This document shows positions 7,361-15,703 of a stretch of DNA of 64,000 bases, in pieces; the stretch's first letter is position 1; each line of letters opens with the position of its first letter. The notes under the pieces are model-generated. The model saw only the letters and a program-made list of their open reading frames with translations. It did not search any database and was not told the origin of the DNA. A program made the position numbers and the translations under genes. Source of the DNA: Bryobacterales bacterium. Its GTDB lineage: Bacteria; Acidobacteriota; Terriglobia; Bryobacterales; Bryobacteraceae. The stretch lies in NCBI GenBank assembly GCA_016721425.1, contig JADKID010000009.1, positions 248,001 through 312,000 of the forward strand. The letters run 5' to 3'.

Positions 7361-9538
7361 TTACTGGCTCCTTCGAGCGGGAGTGAACGTGCAGATACTC
7401 CAAGGAGGCAATCGGAAGGCCAATTGGCCGTCCTCCCTATCGAAGGGAAGGGGCGCGGGCGAGACGAGATCGTCCACCTCATTGGTGTCGGCGAAGTGGT
7501 GGGCGGTGAGAATGGTGGCGGAGACCGGCGGCGCGGCGCCGGTTGGCAGGGTGAGGCGCCAGGAGCGCTCACGTGCGGAGAGGCTGATAAATAGATAGCT
7601 CCAGCCTTCCGTGCCTTGAATGGCATAGCCTCTGGCGCCTGAAGAAGGGGGCATCGGAATGTGGTGGATCCTGCCGGGCAGGAGCGAATTCAGGAGCGCC
7701 AGCGCATGACCGGTGGGGCGAAGGCGAGGAGGATCAGCGAGAGCGCGGGTGATTCCCCAGATCGGTGCGAAGCCAGGGGCGGCAGAGAGAGTGGTATCAA
7801 ATTGAGACAGCGTATAGACACACTGGGCGGCGGCGCCTGTCTCATAGCCATCCAACAGGCGCCAGAGGAGAGCGGCGGCAGCGGGCGCACCCGCCAGGAT
7901 CGGGTTGCGTTCGGCGGGCGAGGCTGCGCCTTCTACAGTGTGGAGATTGACTTCATACACTGCAGAATCTCTATTACTGGAGCGGACGATCTCTCTGAGG
8001 TCTTTGGGCCCGGACCTTACATCACTCTCCAAAGCAGCCAGACGGGCGAAAGGGGAAAGGCCAGGATCCAGAGAGTAGAAATAGTAGGGCGCAACAGCGA
8101 TGGTGACGTCTGCCGGGGCGGCTGCGATCAACTCACTCAGCCGGCCGGTCTGGTAGGCGGGGGCGTTGAGGACGAATCGGACGGCGGAGGGGAGTTTGAG
8201 GCGGTCCCGGATGCGTTGAAAGCAGCGGGCGGCAACGGCAGCGTGGGTGGCAGGGCGCGAGAGACCGGCGGGGCGGAAGATGTCGTTCCAGTTCTCGTTG
8301 CCGAACTCGACAACGACTTCAGGGAAGGGCTCGGGCGTGTGGGAGTCGAGCCAGGCGCCGAAGTCGCCGCACTCGGCGTCATTCCAGGTGGTAGGGAGGA
8401 CGATCCAGGGCCGGGCGGCAATGCGGCGGCAGAGCCAGAGGAAATCCGGCAGCGAATAGTGAGTATCGGCATCTCCGGCTGCGGGGCGGTAGCGCGAGGG
8501 ATGGCGTGCGAACTGACCGGCCAGGCGATTCTGGAGTGAATCGCCCAGTTGGCCCTGCCAGTCCCGCAGAAAGCCGGGGCGGAGGTGCTCGAGAGTGGAG
8601 ATCAGTTCGGCGCGGAAAGGCTGGCCGGAGTCCGCCTGTTTGCGCAGATCGACATCGTCGAGCAGGAGGGCGGCGGAGGTGGTGGTTTCGAGGAAGAAGG
8701 CGAGTTCGAGGATGCCGGCGGGGCCGGTATCGGCGGCAACGAAGGGAAGCTGGTAGTGGCGCCAGGCGGGGCCGGGGGTAAGATCCCGGCGGAGGAAGGG
8801 AGTGGCGGCGTTGAGGCGGCGGAATGAGACGCGGAGGGGGCAGGGCGCCTGGGCGCACCGGGCCCAAAAGGAGAGGGTCCATGGGCCGTTGACGGGCAGG
8901 AGCTTGCCGGCACGATCCGGGAGGGCATCGATGAAGGAGGTGAGTTGAGCGGGAGCGGCGGCGAGGGCGAGGAGGCGGACGGCGCGCTCACCAGGCGAAC
9001 CGGGGCGGCGCTCGGAGGCATCCGGGGTGATGGAGCCAGGGGCGCGAGCGTCGAGCCACCAGTCGTGGAGGGCCGGGGGACGACCGGAGGCTGACAGCAT
9101 GACGGCGTCGCCGGGCTGAAGGGGGAGGGGGGCATCGAGGGTGACGTCGAGGCCGAGGGAATCGAGAATGCGGCCGTCGTGACCGGCAGCGGCGCCGGAG
9201 CGAACGCTGTAGTGGCCGCCGGCCCAGAAGTGATCGTCGCGGCGGAGCCAATCGGTATCGTCAGTGAGGGTAGGTCCGTTGACGGCGGCGGCGACGAGGA
9301 GGGCGCGGTCCTGGATGGACTCCAGGCCGGGGTTCTTGAGGATATTGGCGGAAAACTGGGCGTCGCCCCAGGAGGTCCAAAGGCCGAGATTGAGTCCGGC
9401 GCGGGGCGCGTCGAGAAAGGGCCGGGGACTAACGCGAAGATCGGAAACGACGCGGCGCGGGGTGAGAAAGTAGCCGCCGGCGATCGCTGCCGCGGCGGCG
9501 GCTCCGGCGGCCAGCCAGAGGAGGCGGCGGGGCGTCAT
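7361..9538 (-). CDS. Membrane-anchored putative glycoside hydrolase of the EPS cluster
   Basis: 725 residues. A single N-terminal hydrophobic anchor (about 5-25) is followed by a carbohydrate-binding-like beta region (about 50-300, including WTLSFWARC) and a barrel-like region. The barrel carries VVEFGNENWNDIF, the Asn-Glu pair (Glu about 415) typical of the acid/base in clan A glycosidases such as arabinofuranosidases. A small beta domain closes the protein. The glycosidase assignment is inference from that motif and the context; a matching nucleophile glutamate was not pinned down. The start overlaps the upstream glycosyltransferase stop (ATGA). It could trim or release polymer in the periplasm. 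Confidence 0.7.
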   Translation of the reverse strand: MTPRRLLWLAAGAAAAAAIAGGYFLTPRRVVSDLRVSPRPFLDAPRAGLNLGLWTSWGDAQFSANILKNPGLESIQDRALLVAAAVNGPTLTDDTDWLRRDDHFWAGGHYSVRSGAAAGHDGRILDSLGLDVTLDAPLPLQPGDAVMLSASGRPPALHDWWLDARAPGSITPDASERRPGSPGERAVRLLALAAAPAQLTSFIDALPDRAGKLLPVNGPWTLSFWARCAQAPCPLRVSFRRLNAATPFLRRDLTPGPAWRHYQLPFVAADTGPAGILELAFFLETTTSAALLLDDVDLRKQADSGQPFRAELISTLEHLRPGFLRDWQGQLGDSLQNRLAGQFARHPSRYRPAAGDADTHYSLPDFLWLCRRIAARPWIVLPTTWNDAECGDFGAWLDSHTPEPFPEVVVEFGNENWNDIFRPAGLSRPATHAAVAARCFQRIRDRLKLPSAVRFVLNAPAYQTGRLSELIAAAPADVTIAVAPYYFYSLDPGLSPFARLAALESDVRSGPKDLREIVRSSNRDSAVYEVNLHTVEGAASPAERNPILAGAPAAAALLWRLLDGYETGAAAQCVYTLSQFDTTLSAAPGFAPIWGITRALADPPRLRPTGHALALLNSLLPGRIHHIPMPPSSGARGYAIQGTEGWSYLFISLSARERSWRLTLPTGAAPPVSATILTAHHFADTNEVDDLVSPAPLPFDREDGQLAFRLPPWSICTFTPARRSQ

Positions 9539-10779
9539 TTTGGCGGATCCAGGCGGCGACGGAAGATGGCAGCGAGGCGCTCGACGTTATGTGGCAGATT
9601 GTACTGATCGATGACGCGAGCGCGGCCAGCAGCGCCGAGGCGGCGGCGCAGCTCCGGATCGTCCTGGAGAGCGGCGAGGGCGGCGGCGAGAGCAATGTCA
9701 TCCGAGGCGGAGACCAGGAGGCCGTCCACACCATTGCGAATGAGCTCGGGTATGCCGGTAATCCACGTGGTGACGCAGGGCACCTCCATGGACATGGCCT
9801 CCATGAGGACCACGGGCACGCCTTCGGCAAAGCTGGCCAGGGCGAAGACATCGGCGCGCTGGTAGAACTCGCGGATGCGGTCCTGATTGACGGACCCGGC
9901 GAAGTGGACCTGACGGGCGATGCCGAGGCGGGCGGCCTTGGCTTCGAGCGAGGCGCGATCCGGGCCATCGCCGACGAAGTTGAGGACGAAGCAGCGGCCC
10001 TGATCGGCGAGGCGGGCGGCGGCCTGGATGAGGATGTGCTGGCCCTTGGCGGAGACGAGGCGTCCGACGCAGAGGATCTGGAAGGGGGCGGGGTTGTCGT
10101 GGAAGGGGCGCGGCGGGAACTGGGCGGGATCGACGCCCAGGGGCGCGACCTCGAAGCGATCCCAGTGCTCCGGGGGCGAGAGCTTCATGAGCTGGCTGCG
10201 GGCGTAAGTGCCGATGCAGCAGAGGAACTGGCAGGCGGCGATCTTTTCGGCGAGGCGATAGCCGGGGGCGTCGTAGAACTCGTCGGGGCCGTGGACGGTG
10301 ATGGAGAGCGTGGCCCCGGCCAGGCGGGCAGCGAGCATGCCGACCATGGAGGCCGGCGTGGCGAAATGGACGTGGAGGTGGGTGAGCCGCTCGCGGCGCA
10401 GCCAGGCGGTGAGGAGGCAGGCCTCCACGAAATAGGGGAGTTGGTAGCCGAGCTTCCTGAGATCCGCGCCGGCGAGGCGCAACGCATGGAACAGAGTGGA
10501 GAAGAATAGGCCGGGGCGGCGGACGAGGCAGCCGGCGGTGGCGGCGACGGCTGCGGGAATGCCGGCGCGCTTGACGTAGAAGGTGCGGGCAGCCTCGGCG
10601 CGCTCTTCGGCAGTGAGGCCGGAGGAGGGACGATCGGGCTCATTGATGGAGGCGGGGACGACGGTGATGCCCAGCGGGGCAAGGAGGAGCACCTCGCGCA
10701 GGATGAACGTGTGCGAGATACCCGGATAGCGGCTGACCAGGTAGCCGAGGCGCAGAGGCTGGGCAATGGGACCGGACAT
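9535..10779 (-). CDS. Family 4 glycosyltransferase, colanic/EPS type
   Basis: About 414 residues. It opens LRLGYLVSRYPGISHTFI, typical of WcaL/EpsF-type GT4 enzymes that begin with a TF(I/V)xxE motif. HLHVHFATPASMVGML comes next, then ILCVGRLVSAKGQHILI and the E-x7-E motif EGVPVVLMEAMSMEVP. I favour the ATG at 10779 because GGAG lies 5 bases upstream; a GTG at 10785 would give a GTGA overlap with the preceding stop and is also possible. It contributes one glycosidic link to the EPS. Confidence 0.87.
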   Translation of the reverse strand: MSGPIAQPLRLGYLVSRYPGISHTFILREVLLLAPLGITVVPASINEPDRPSSGLTAEERAEAARTFYVKRAGIPAAVAATAGCLVRRPGLFFSTLFHALRLAGADLRKLGYQLPYFVEACLLTAWLRRERLTHLHVHFATPASMVGMLAARLAGATLSITVHGPDEFYDAPGYRLAEKIAACQFLCCIGTYARSQLMKLSPPEHWDRFEVAPLGVDPAQFPPRPFHDNPAPFQILCVGRLVSAKGQHILIQAAARLADQGRCFVLNFVGDGPDRASLEAKAARLGIARQVHFAGSVNQDRIREFYQRADVFALASFAEGVPVVLMEAMSMEVPCVTTWITGIPELIRNGVDGLLVSASDDIALAAALAALQDDPELRRRLGAAGRARVIDQYNLPHNVERLAAIFRRRLDPPK

Positions 10780-10781
10780 GA

Positions 10782-11969
10782 TCACTCCGTGGAAGGCAGG
10801 CCGCCGGACGGCGGGCCACTGTCGAGGATGTCAGCGAGGAGAGACTCGAGTTCGAGCATGGGGCCGTGCGGACCGCGCGCGTCGGAGAGGATCCAATCGA
10901 GCTCGGTTTGGGCGACGTCGACGTTGGCGCCCTGGCCGTTCACACAGTAGCGGCCGGAGGCGACGTTGCCCTTGAGCATGGCAAGACTGCCCACGCGGGT
11001 GTAATCGAAGACAAAGGAATCTTCGACGTGGGCTCCCGGAAGCACCTCGGCACCGGGGCCGATATAGCAGGGGCCCAGCAGCGTGGCTCCGTCGTGAATG
11101 GTGGCGCTGGCGCCGATCCAGACGGGTGGTTTCACGGTGCAGCGTTCGGGATGGAAGCTGACATTGGGACCGACGCGAATGCCGGGGGCGAGCTCACGGC
11201 CAGGGAAGGTGAAGCCGGGTGTGCCGCCCATCATGGTGCGATGGAGCACCTGGCAGTAGTCGCCCACCTGCCCGATATCGAGCCACTGGAACGGGATGTT
11301 GGCGGCGTAAAAGGGCAGGCCGCGGCGGACGAGATCCGGAAAGAGCTGGCCGCCGATGTCGTAGGTGACGCCGGAGGGGATGAGATCGAGAACTTCGGGC
11401 TGGAAGAGATAGATGCCGGTGTTGGCGAGATCGCTGCGGGCGTCTTCGGGCTTGGGTTTCTCCTGGAAGCCCTCGATACGCCCCGAATCGTCGCTGACAA
11501 CGATGCCGTAGCTGGAGACGGCCTCCTTGGGGACGCGCATGGCGGCGAGGGAGGCGAGGGCGGCGCGCTCCTGGTGGAAGCGGGCAAAGGCGGTCATGTC
11601 GAGATCGATGATGGCGTCGCCACAGAGCACGAAGAAGGGCTCGTCGAAGAAGCCGGAGTGATCGTGAATCTTGCGGATGGCGCCGGCGCTGCCGACGGGC
11701 TCGTCGATGAGCTTGCCGTCCTCGAGGCGGCCTTCAAACGAGTATCCGATCTCGACGCCGAAGCGAGAACCGTCACGGAAGTAGGACTCGATCTCGTTGG
11801 AGAGGTAGCTGGTATTGACCATGATCTGCCGAACGCCGTGGAGGCGGAGCAGATCGACCAGGAACTCCATGACGGGCCGGTTGATGATGGGAATCATCGG
11901 CTTGGGCACGGTATAGGTAATGGGCTGGACGCGCGTACCGCGGCCGGCGGCGAGAATCAGAGCTTTCAT
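10782..11969 (-). CDS. Mannose-1-phosphate guanylyltransferase-like sugar nucleotidyltransferase
   Basis: 395 residues. The N-terminus MKALILAAGRGTRVQPIT and VPKPMIPI form the intact pyrophosphorylase signature and the sugar-phosphate lysine site. FFVLCGDAIIDLDM gives the metal Asp. A left-handed beta-helix of hexapeptides runs from about 265 to 350 (VWIGASATIHDGATLLGPCYIGPGA broken over repeats). It should make an activated sugar (GDP-mannose or dTDP/UDP-glucose type) for the adjacent glycosyltransferases. It is the first strictly biosynthetic gene after the regulatory trio, 27 bases downstream of the STAS gene. Confidence 0.88.
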   Translation of the reverse strand: MKALILAAGRGTRVQPITYTVPKPMIPIINRPVMEFLVDLLRLHGVRQIMVNTSYLSNEIESYFRDGSRFGVEIGYSFEGRLEDGKLIDEPVGSAGAIRKIHDHSGFFDEPFFVLCGDAIIDLDMTAFARFHQERAALASLAAMRVPKEAVSSYGIVVSDDSGRIEGFQEKPKPEDARSDLANTGIYLFQPEVLDLIPSGVTYDIGGQLFPDLVRRGLPFYAANIPFQWLDIGQVGDYCQVLHRTMMGGTPGFTFPGRELAPGIRVGPNVSFHPERCTVKPPVWIGASATIHDGATLLGPCYIGPGAEVLPGAHVEDSFVFDYTRVGSLAMLKGNVASGRYCVNGQGANVDVAQTELDWILSDARGPHGPMLELESLLADILDSGPPSGGLPSTE

Positions 11970-11996
11970 GGCGGCCTTCTCCGGAGGTATTGGGAA

Positions 11997-12335
11997 CTAA
12001 ACGCCGTAGGAGCGCTTGGCCTCTTCGCGGGTGGCGAAGATTTCAAAAACGCGGTGCATGCGGACGAGCTCGAAGAGGGCGCGGACGGCCTTATTGAGGC
12101 CGCAGAGCTTGAGATCGCCACCGGTGTTGTGCACCTGGCGGAGGCAGCTGAGCAGGAGGCCGAGGCCGGAGCTATCGACGAAGCGAAGCTGGGTAAGGTC
12201 AAAGATGAGCTTGGCGCCGGGCTGCATCATGGGGGCGAGTTCCTCTTTGAGGATCTTGGCATTACCGGCGTCGAGGGTTTCGCCGGGCAGGGTGATGATC
12301 TGAATGTCTTGCAGGGTTTCAGTAGCGATGCTCAT
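11997..12335 (-). CDS. STAS-domain anti-sigma factor antagonist
   Basis: 112 residues, a complete single STAS domain. The core FVDSSGLGLLLSC at about 52-64 contains the conserved DSSGLG, with Ser55 or Ser56 the likely phosphorylation site used in partner switching. It is coupled by an ATGA overlap to the phosphatase/kinase gene, which is its obvious partner. The phosphorylation state would control an anti-sigma factor or another target. No sigma factor is in the window, so the output is unknown. Co-transcription with the EPS genes points to EPS control. Confidence 0.9.
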   Translation of the reverse strand: MSIATETLQDIQIITLPGETLDAGNAKILKEELAPMMQPGAKLIFDLTQLRFVDSSGLGLLLSCLRQVHNTGGDLKLCGLNKAVRALFELVRMHRVFEIFATREEAKRSYGV

Positions 12336-14347
12336 GGTGTGTTCTCCGTAGGATTCTGATGGTTGCGAAAACGAGTAAGCTGGAGGCGGTTGCGGCCATT
12401 GGGGAGCCGCAGATGAAGGCGGCGATCCATGACCTGATCGATGATAAAGAGGCCGAAACCGCCGGATTTCGATCCGTCGAAAGCGGGATCAGGGGCAGGT
12501 TCGTAGGTCCAGGGAATGCCTTCGTCCTCGATCTCGAAGACGAGCCGGTCCAGGCAGGCGGCGGCGAAAATGGCGATGGGTTTGCCGGACGCGCCCTCAT
12601 AGCCGTGGCGCATGATGTTGGTGACGGATTCGGTTAGGGCGAGGAGGAGGAGATCCGCAGCTTCGGGCTCAATGTCTGTCTCGGGGGCGGCGAGGAATGT
12701 GCCGGCCCAGGCGTAGAGGCGCGGGAGATCGGAGAGGGTGCTATCGAGAGTGACGGACGAGGAGTAGACGGGACGTTCCCCGCGGGGCAGGAGGCGAACG
12801 GCCAGGCAGGTGAAGTCGTCAGCGAAGGTTGCGGAGCCGCTGAACTCGACGACGCGGCGTCGAACGGCGTCGAGCACGGCGGCGGCGCCATGGGGGGCGT
12901 GCTCGACGAGAACGGCGGCGAGCCGGTCCTCGCCGAACATGTCGCCGGAGGCGTTGCTGGCCTCGGTAACGCCGTCGGAGTAAAAGAGGAGAGTGTCGCC
13001 GGGCTCAAAGGGCGCGCTGGATTCGGAGTACACTTCGGATTCGAGGACGCCCATGGGCAGGCCTTCGCCCTTCATCTGAGTGGCTTCGGCGCTGGCGGCG
13101 TGATAGTGGAGCGTGGCTGTATGGCCGCAATCGACCCACTGGACTGTGTTGCGTTGGGGGTCGACGAGGGCGAAGTTGAGAGTGACGAAGCGATCGATGG
13201 CCTGGAGGTGGGGCGTCATGCGGGCGGCGGCGCGATTGATGATGCCATCGAGAGAGACGGCGCCGGGGGCGACGGCGTGGCCGGTTTCAGCGATGGCACG
13301 GAGAACCTGGCCCTTGGTGGCGGCGCCGATGAGTGCGGCGGGAATGCCTTTGCCCATCACGTCGCCGACGAGGACTTCGAGGCCGTCGTCGCAGCGCTGG
13401 AACATATCCATGAAGTCGCCGTCGACGGTTTGGGACGGCATGTTCATGGTGGCGATATCGAAGTAGGGGTGATGACGGGGCGGCTCGCCAATCAGGAGAG
13501 TCTGCTGGATGAGGGACCCGATCTGAATCTCCTGTTTGAGGCGCTCGCTCTCGCGCAGAGTGCGTCCGAGGCGATCGCTTTCGACGATGAGGGCGGCCTG
13601 TTGGCCGAGCGCCTCGAGCAGGCGGACAAGGTGAGAGTTAAACGAAGACTCGGGATGGCGGCTCCAGAGGGCGATGATGCCGAATAGGCCGCGTTGGGGG
13701 GTGGTGATAGGAGCGAGGGCGACGGAGGCGGCATCGGCCCAGGAAGATTCGAGACCGGCGACGGCGCGGATGCGAACCGGATCGTTCAGAACGATGGCGT
13801 GCTGTTCGCGGACTACGCGGCCAGTGAGCCCGGTGATGGAGGAGAATTCACCGGGCGCCTGGGTGTTGAACCAAGAGAACGGGACGAGTGTCCCGGAGCG
13901 TTCCAAAAGGAGAATGGCTGAGCTGTCTCGAACCGGAGCAGTAGCCCGTTCCAAAATGCGACGCAACATCTCAGTATGAGACAGATCCGACTGGAGATCG
14001 GCGCTGAGGTCGTAGAGAGCCTGGAGGCTCTCCCAATCCACGGCCAACTCTTCGAGGAGGAGCAGTTCGCGCTTTTCGGCCTCGTGCAGGTCCTTCCAGG
14101 CGGAGGCGAGAGCGGGCACGGCGGAGGGCGGGAGGGTGGCGTTGGGGGCGAGTTGGAGGACGAGGGATGAATCGCCGTCGGATTCCAGCCAGAGACAACC
14201 TGGGGGGATGTCGGAGTGGGGGTAGATCTCGACAAGGACCTGGGAAGCGAGACCGGCGGCGGCGGCGCGGCTGAGCAGAAACGACCGCAGTTGGCCGAGT
14301 TGGCCGGTGGGCGGCAGGGACGGAGTGAGTTGGGAAGCTCCGTTCAT
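12332..14347 (-). CDS. SpoIIE-type serine phosphatase with GAF and RsbW-like kinase domains
   Basis: 671 residues. Order: unassigned N-terminus (1-110), GAF domain (about 115-270), PP2C/SpoIIE phosphatase (about 295-500; TVDGDFMDMF and GDVMGKGIPAALI supply the metal Asp residues), then a GHKL ATPase domain of RsbW type (about 540-665; ALTESVTNIMRHGYEG is the N-box, IEDEGIPW the G1-like box, GGFGLFIIDQVMD the G2 box). One polypeptide therefore carries both the dephosphorylating and the phosphorylating activity expected to act on the STAS protein encoded right after it. The GAF domain suggests a small-molecule or redox input. Confidence 0.92.
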   Translation of the reverse strand: MNGASQLTPSLPPTGQLGQLRSFLLSRAAAAGLASQVLVEIYPHSDIPPGCLWLESDGDSSLVLQLAPNATLPPSAVPALASAWKDLHEAEKRELLLLEELAVDWESLQALYDLSADLQSDLSHTEMLRRILERATAPVRDSSAILLLERSGTLVPFSWFNTQAPGEFSSITGLTGRVVREQHAIVLNDPVRIRAVAGLESSWADAASVALAPITTPQRGLFGIIALWSRHPESSFNSHLVRLLEALGQQAALIVESDRLGRTLRESERLKQEIQIGSLIQQTLLIGEPPRHHPYFDIATMNMPSQTVDGDFMDMFQRCDDGLEVLVGDVMGKGIPAALIGAATKGQVLRAIAETGHAVAPGAVSLDGIINRAAARMTPHLQAIDRFVTLNFALVDPQRNTVQWVDCGHTATLHYHAASAEATQMKGEGLPMGVLESEVYSESSAPFEPGDTLLFYSDGVTEASNASGDMFGEDRLAAVLVEHAPHGAAAVLDAVRRRVVEFSGSATFADDFTCLAVRLLPRGERPVYSSSVTLDSTLSDLPRLYAWAGTFLAAPETDIEPEAADLLLLALTESVTNIMRHGYEGASGKPIAIFAAACLDRLVFEIEDEGIPWTYEPAPDPAFDGSKSGGFGLFIIDQVMDRRLHLRLPNGRNRLQLTRFRNHQNPTENTP

Positions 14348-14350
14348 TGG

Positions 14351-14761
14351 CTAATCCGAGGGGTGGACGGCCGGGACCAAGGCACCGAATTCACGGAGTT
14401 TTTCGAGTAAACGGGTGGGAGCGATGGGCTTGGAAGCGTACATGGTGCGTCCGCCGGGATCGAGGCTGGGAGCGTCGAGCTCGAAGGTGTGGGCGCTGAG
14501 CACAAGAACACCGGCGTTGGCACAGGCGGAGCTCTGGCGGATGGCCTTGAGCACGTCGCCGCCGGAGAGATCCGGGAGGACGAGATCGAGGACGACGGCG
14601 TGGGGTTGAAAGGATTCGAGCGCGGCGACAGCGGAGGTGCCATCGTACGCGGTGCGAACGGTGTAGCCCGCGCGGGATAGAACGAACTCCAATAGACGGG
14701 CGATATGCCGCTCGTCTTCGACGACAAGAACACGGCACGATTCTGCGGGCGTCGACTCCAT
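14351..14761 (-). CDS. Single-domain response regulator (CheY-like)
   Basis: 136 residues, a receiver domain only. CRVLVVEDERHIARLLE gives the acidic pair, Asp59 in AVVLDLVLPDLSGGD is the phospho-acceptor, and the conserved Lys is in YASKPIAP. I chose the ATG at 14761 because GGAGG lies 5 bases upstream; an upstream TTG at 14779 is less likely. No output domain is present, so it must act by protein contact, perhaps on the phosphatase whose gene starts 3 bases later. It is the first gene of the minus-strand EPS operon. The LOV kinase encoded divergently is a possible phosphodonor (inference). Confidence 0.9.
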   Translation of the reverse strand: MESTPAESCRVLVVEDERHIARLLEFVLSRAGYTVRTAYDGTSAVAALESFQPHAVVLDLVLPDLSGGDVLKAIRQSSACANAGVLVLSAHTFELDAPSLDPGGRTMYASKPIAPTRLLEKLREFGALVPAVHPSD

Positions 14762-14948
14762 TCGGTCCTCCAACTGCAAGCGATAAGAGCAATCCGGGGT
14801 CCAAATCCACGGAGGATGGCTCCGGACGGCCCCAGGTGTAGATCGGAGTTACGAAAGGCGAGCATTAGGCGTAGTACTGGATCCCATCTATACTTCGGCC
14901 CTAGAAGCACCGATCTAACTAGGTGAAGGATCGCGAGAGGAGACGGCG
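14762..14948. promoter_or_regulatory. Divergent control region between the two EPS operons
   Basis: 187 bases separate the start of the minus-strand regulatory/EPS operon from the plus-strand PGT operon, so both promoters should lie here. I see no convincing -35/-10 pair by eye. There is an imperfect inverted repeat at 14893-14928, with inner arms CCTAG and CTAGG and outer arms CTTC and GAAG. It lies just upstream of the plus-strand ribosome site (GAGGAG) and could be an operator or a leader hairpin. Confidence 0.5.
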
Positions 14949-15698
14949 ATGGCAGTGGTTGGAGACCGCTTGCGGGCGGACCGACTAGCGTTGATCGATG
15001 AGCTCTGGCAGATCTACGGTGACGGCGGAGGAGGAGCCGGCCAGCACTGGCGGCGGCGGCGCAAGCGTTGGGCGTGGCTGATTGTGACCCGCGGAGCGAC
15101 TGCGTTGAAGGCGGCACTCGACGTGGTGGTGGCCACTATCGCGATGATCGCGTTGCTGCCACTGTTCCTGGGAGTGGCGCTGGCGATCAAGCTGACCGAT
15201 AGCGGACCGGTGTTTTTCTGGCAGAGACGGGTGGGGCGATTTGGCCGGGAATTTCCGTTTCCGAAGTTCCGCTCCATGTGCATGAATGCGGAGGAAGTGA
15301 AGGCGAAGCTGGCGGCGCAGAACCAGCACGGCGGCGAAGGCGTGACGTTCAAGATGAAGCGGGATCCGCGAGTGACGTGGATCGGGCGGATCATCCGGAA
15401 GCTCAGTATCGACGAGGCGCCGCAGTTGTGGTGCGTGCTGACGGGGGAGATGAGCCTGGTGGGCCCGCGGCCGCCGCTGCCCTCGGAGGTGGCGCGGTAC
15501 ACGCTGGCGGACCGCAGGCGGCTGGAAGTGACACCGGGTCTGACGTGCATCTGGCAGGTGAGCGGGCGCTCCGATATCCCGTTCGACAGGCAAGTGAAGT
15601 TGGACGTGGAGTACATCCGAAGCCAGAGTTTCTGGATGGACGTCAAGTTGCTGTTCAAGACGATTCCGGCCGTGTTGTTGGGGCGCGGAGCTTATTAA
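14949..15698 (+). CDS. Canonical phosphoglycosyl transferase (WbaP/EpsE-like sugar transferase)
   Basis: 249 residues. A hydrophobic re-entrant/membrane segment lies at about 52-80 (IAMIALLPLFLGVALAI), followed by the PF02397 motifs: GPVFFWQRRVGRFGREF, FPKFRSM, the catalytic pair Asp155-Glu156 in LSIDEAPQLW, MSLVGPRPPLPSEV and TPGLTCIWQVSGR. It transfers a sugar-1-phosphate to undecaprenyl phosphate and so primes EPS assembly at the inner membrane. The start has GAGGAG upstream. The next gene follows after 5 bases. Confidence 0.93.
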   Translation: MAVVGDRLRADRLALIDELWQIYGDGGGGAGQHWRRRRKRWAWLIVTRGATALKAALDVVVATIAMIALLPLFLGVALAIKLTDSGPVFFWQRRVGRFGREFPFPKFRSMCMNAEEVKAKLAAQNQHGGEGVTFKMKRDPRVTWIGRIIRKLSIDEAPQLWCVLTGEMSLVGPRPPLPSEVARYTLADRRRLEVTPGLTCIWQVSGRSDIPFDRQVKLDVEYIRSQSFWMDVKLLFKTIPAVLLGRGAY

Positions 15699-15703
15699 AC
15701 AAA

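Noticed and set aside
10866..12359. 497-residue plus-strand open frame
   Set aside because: Antisense to the nucleotidyltransferase and STAS genes; no family features.
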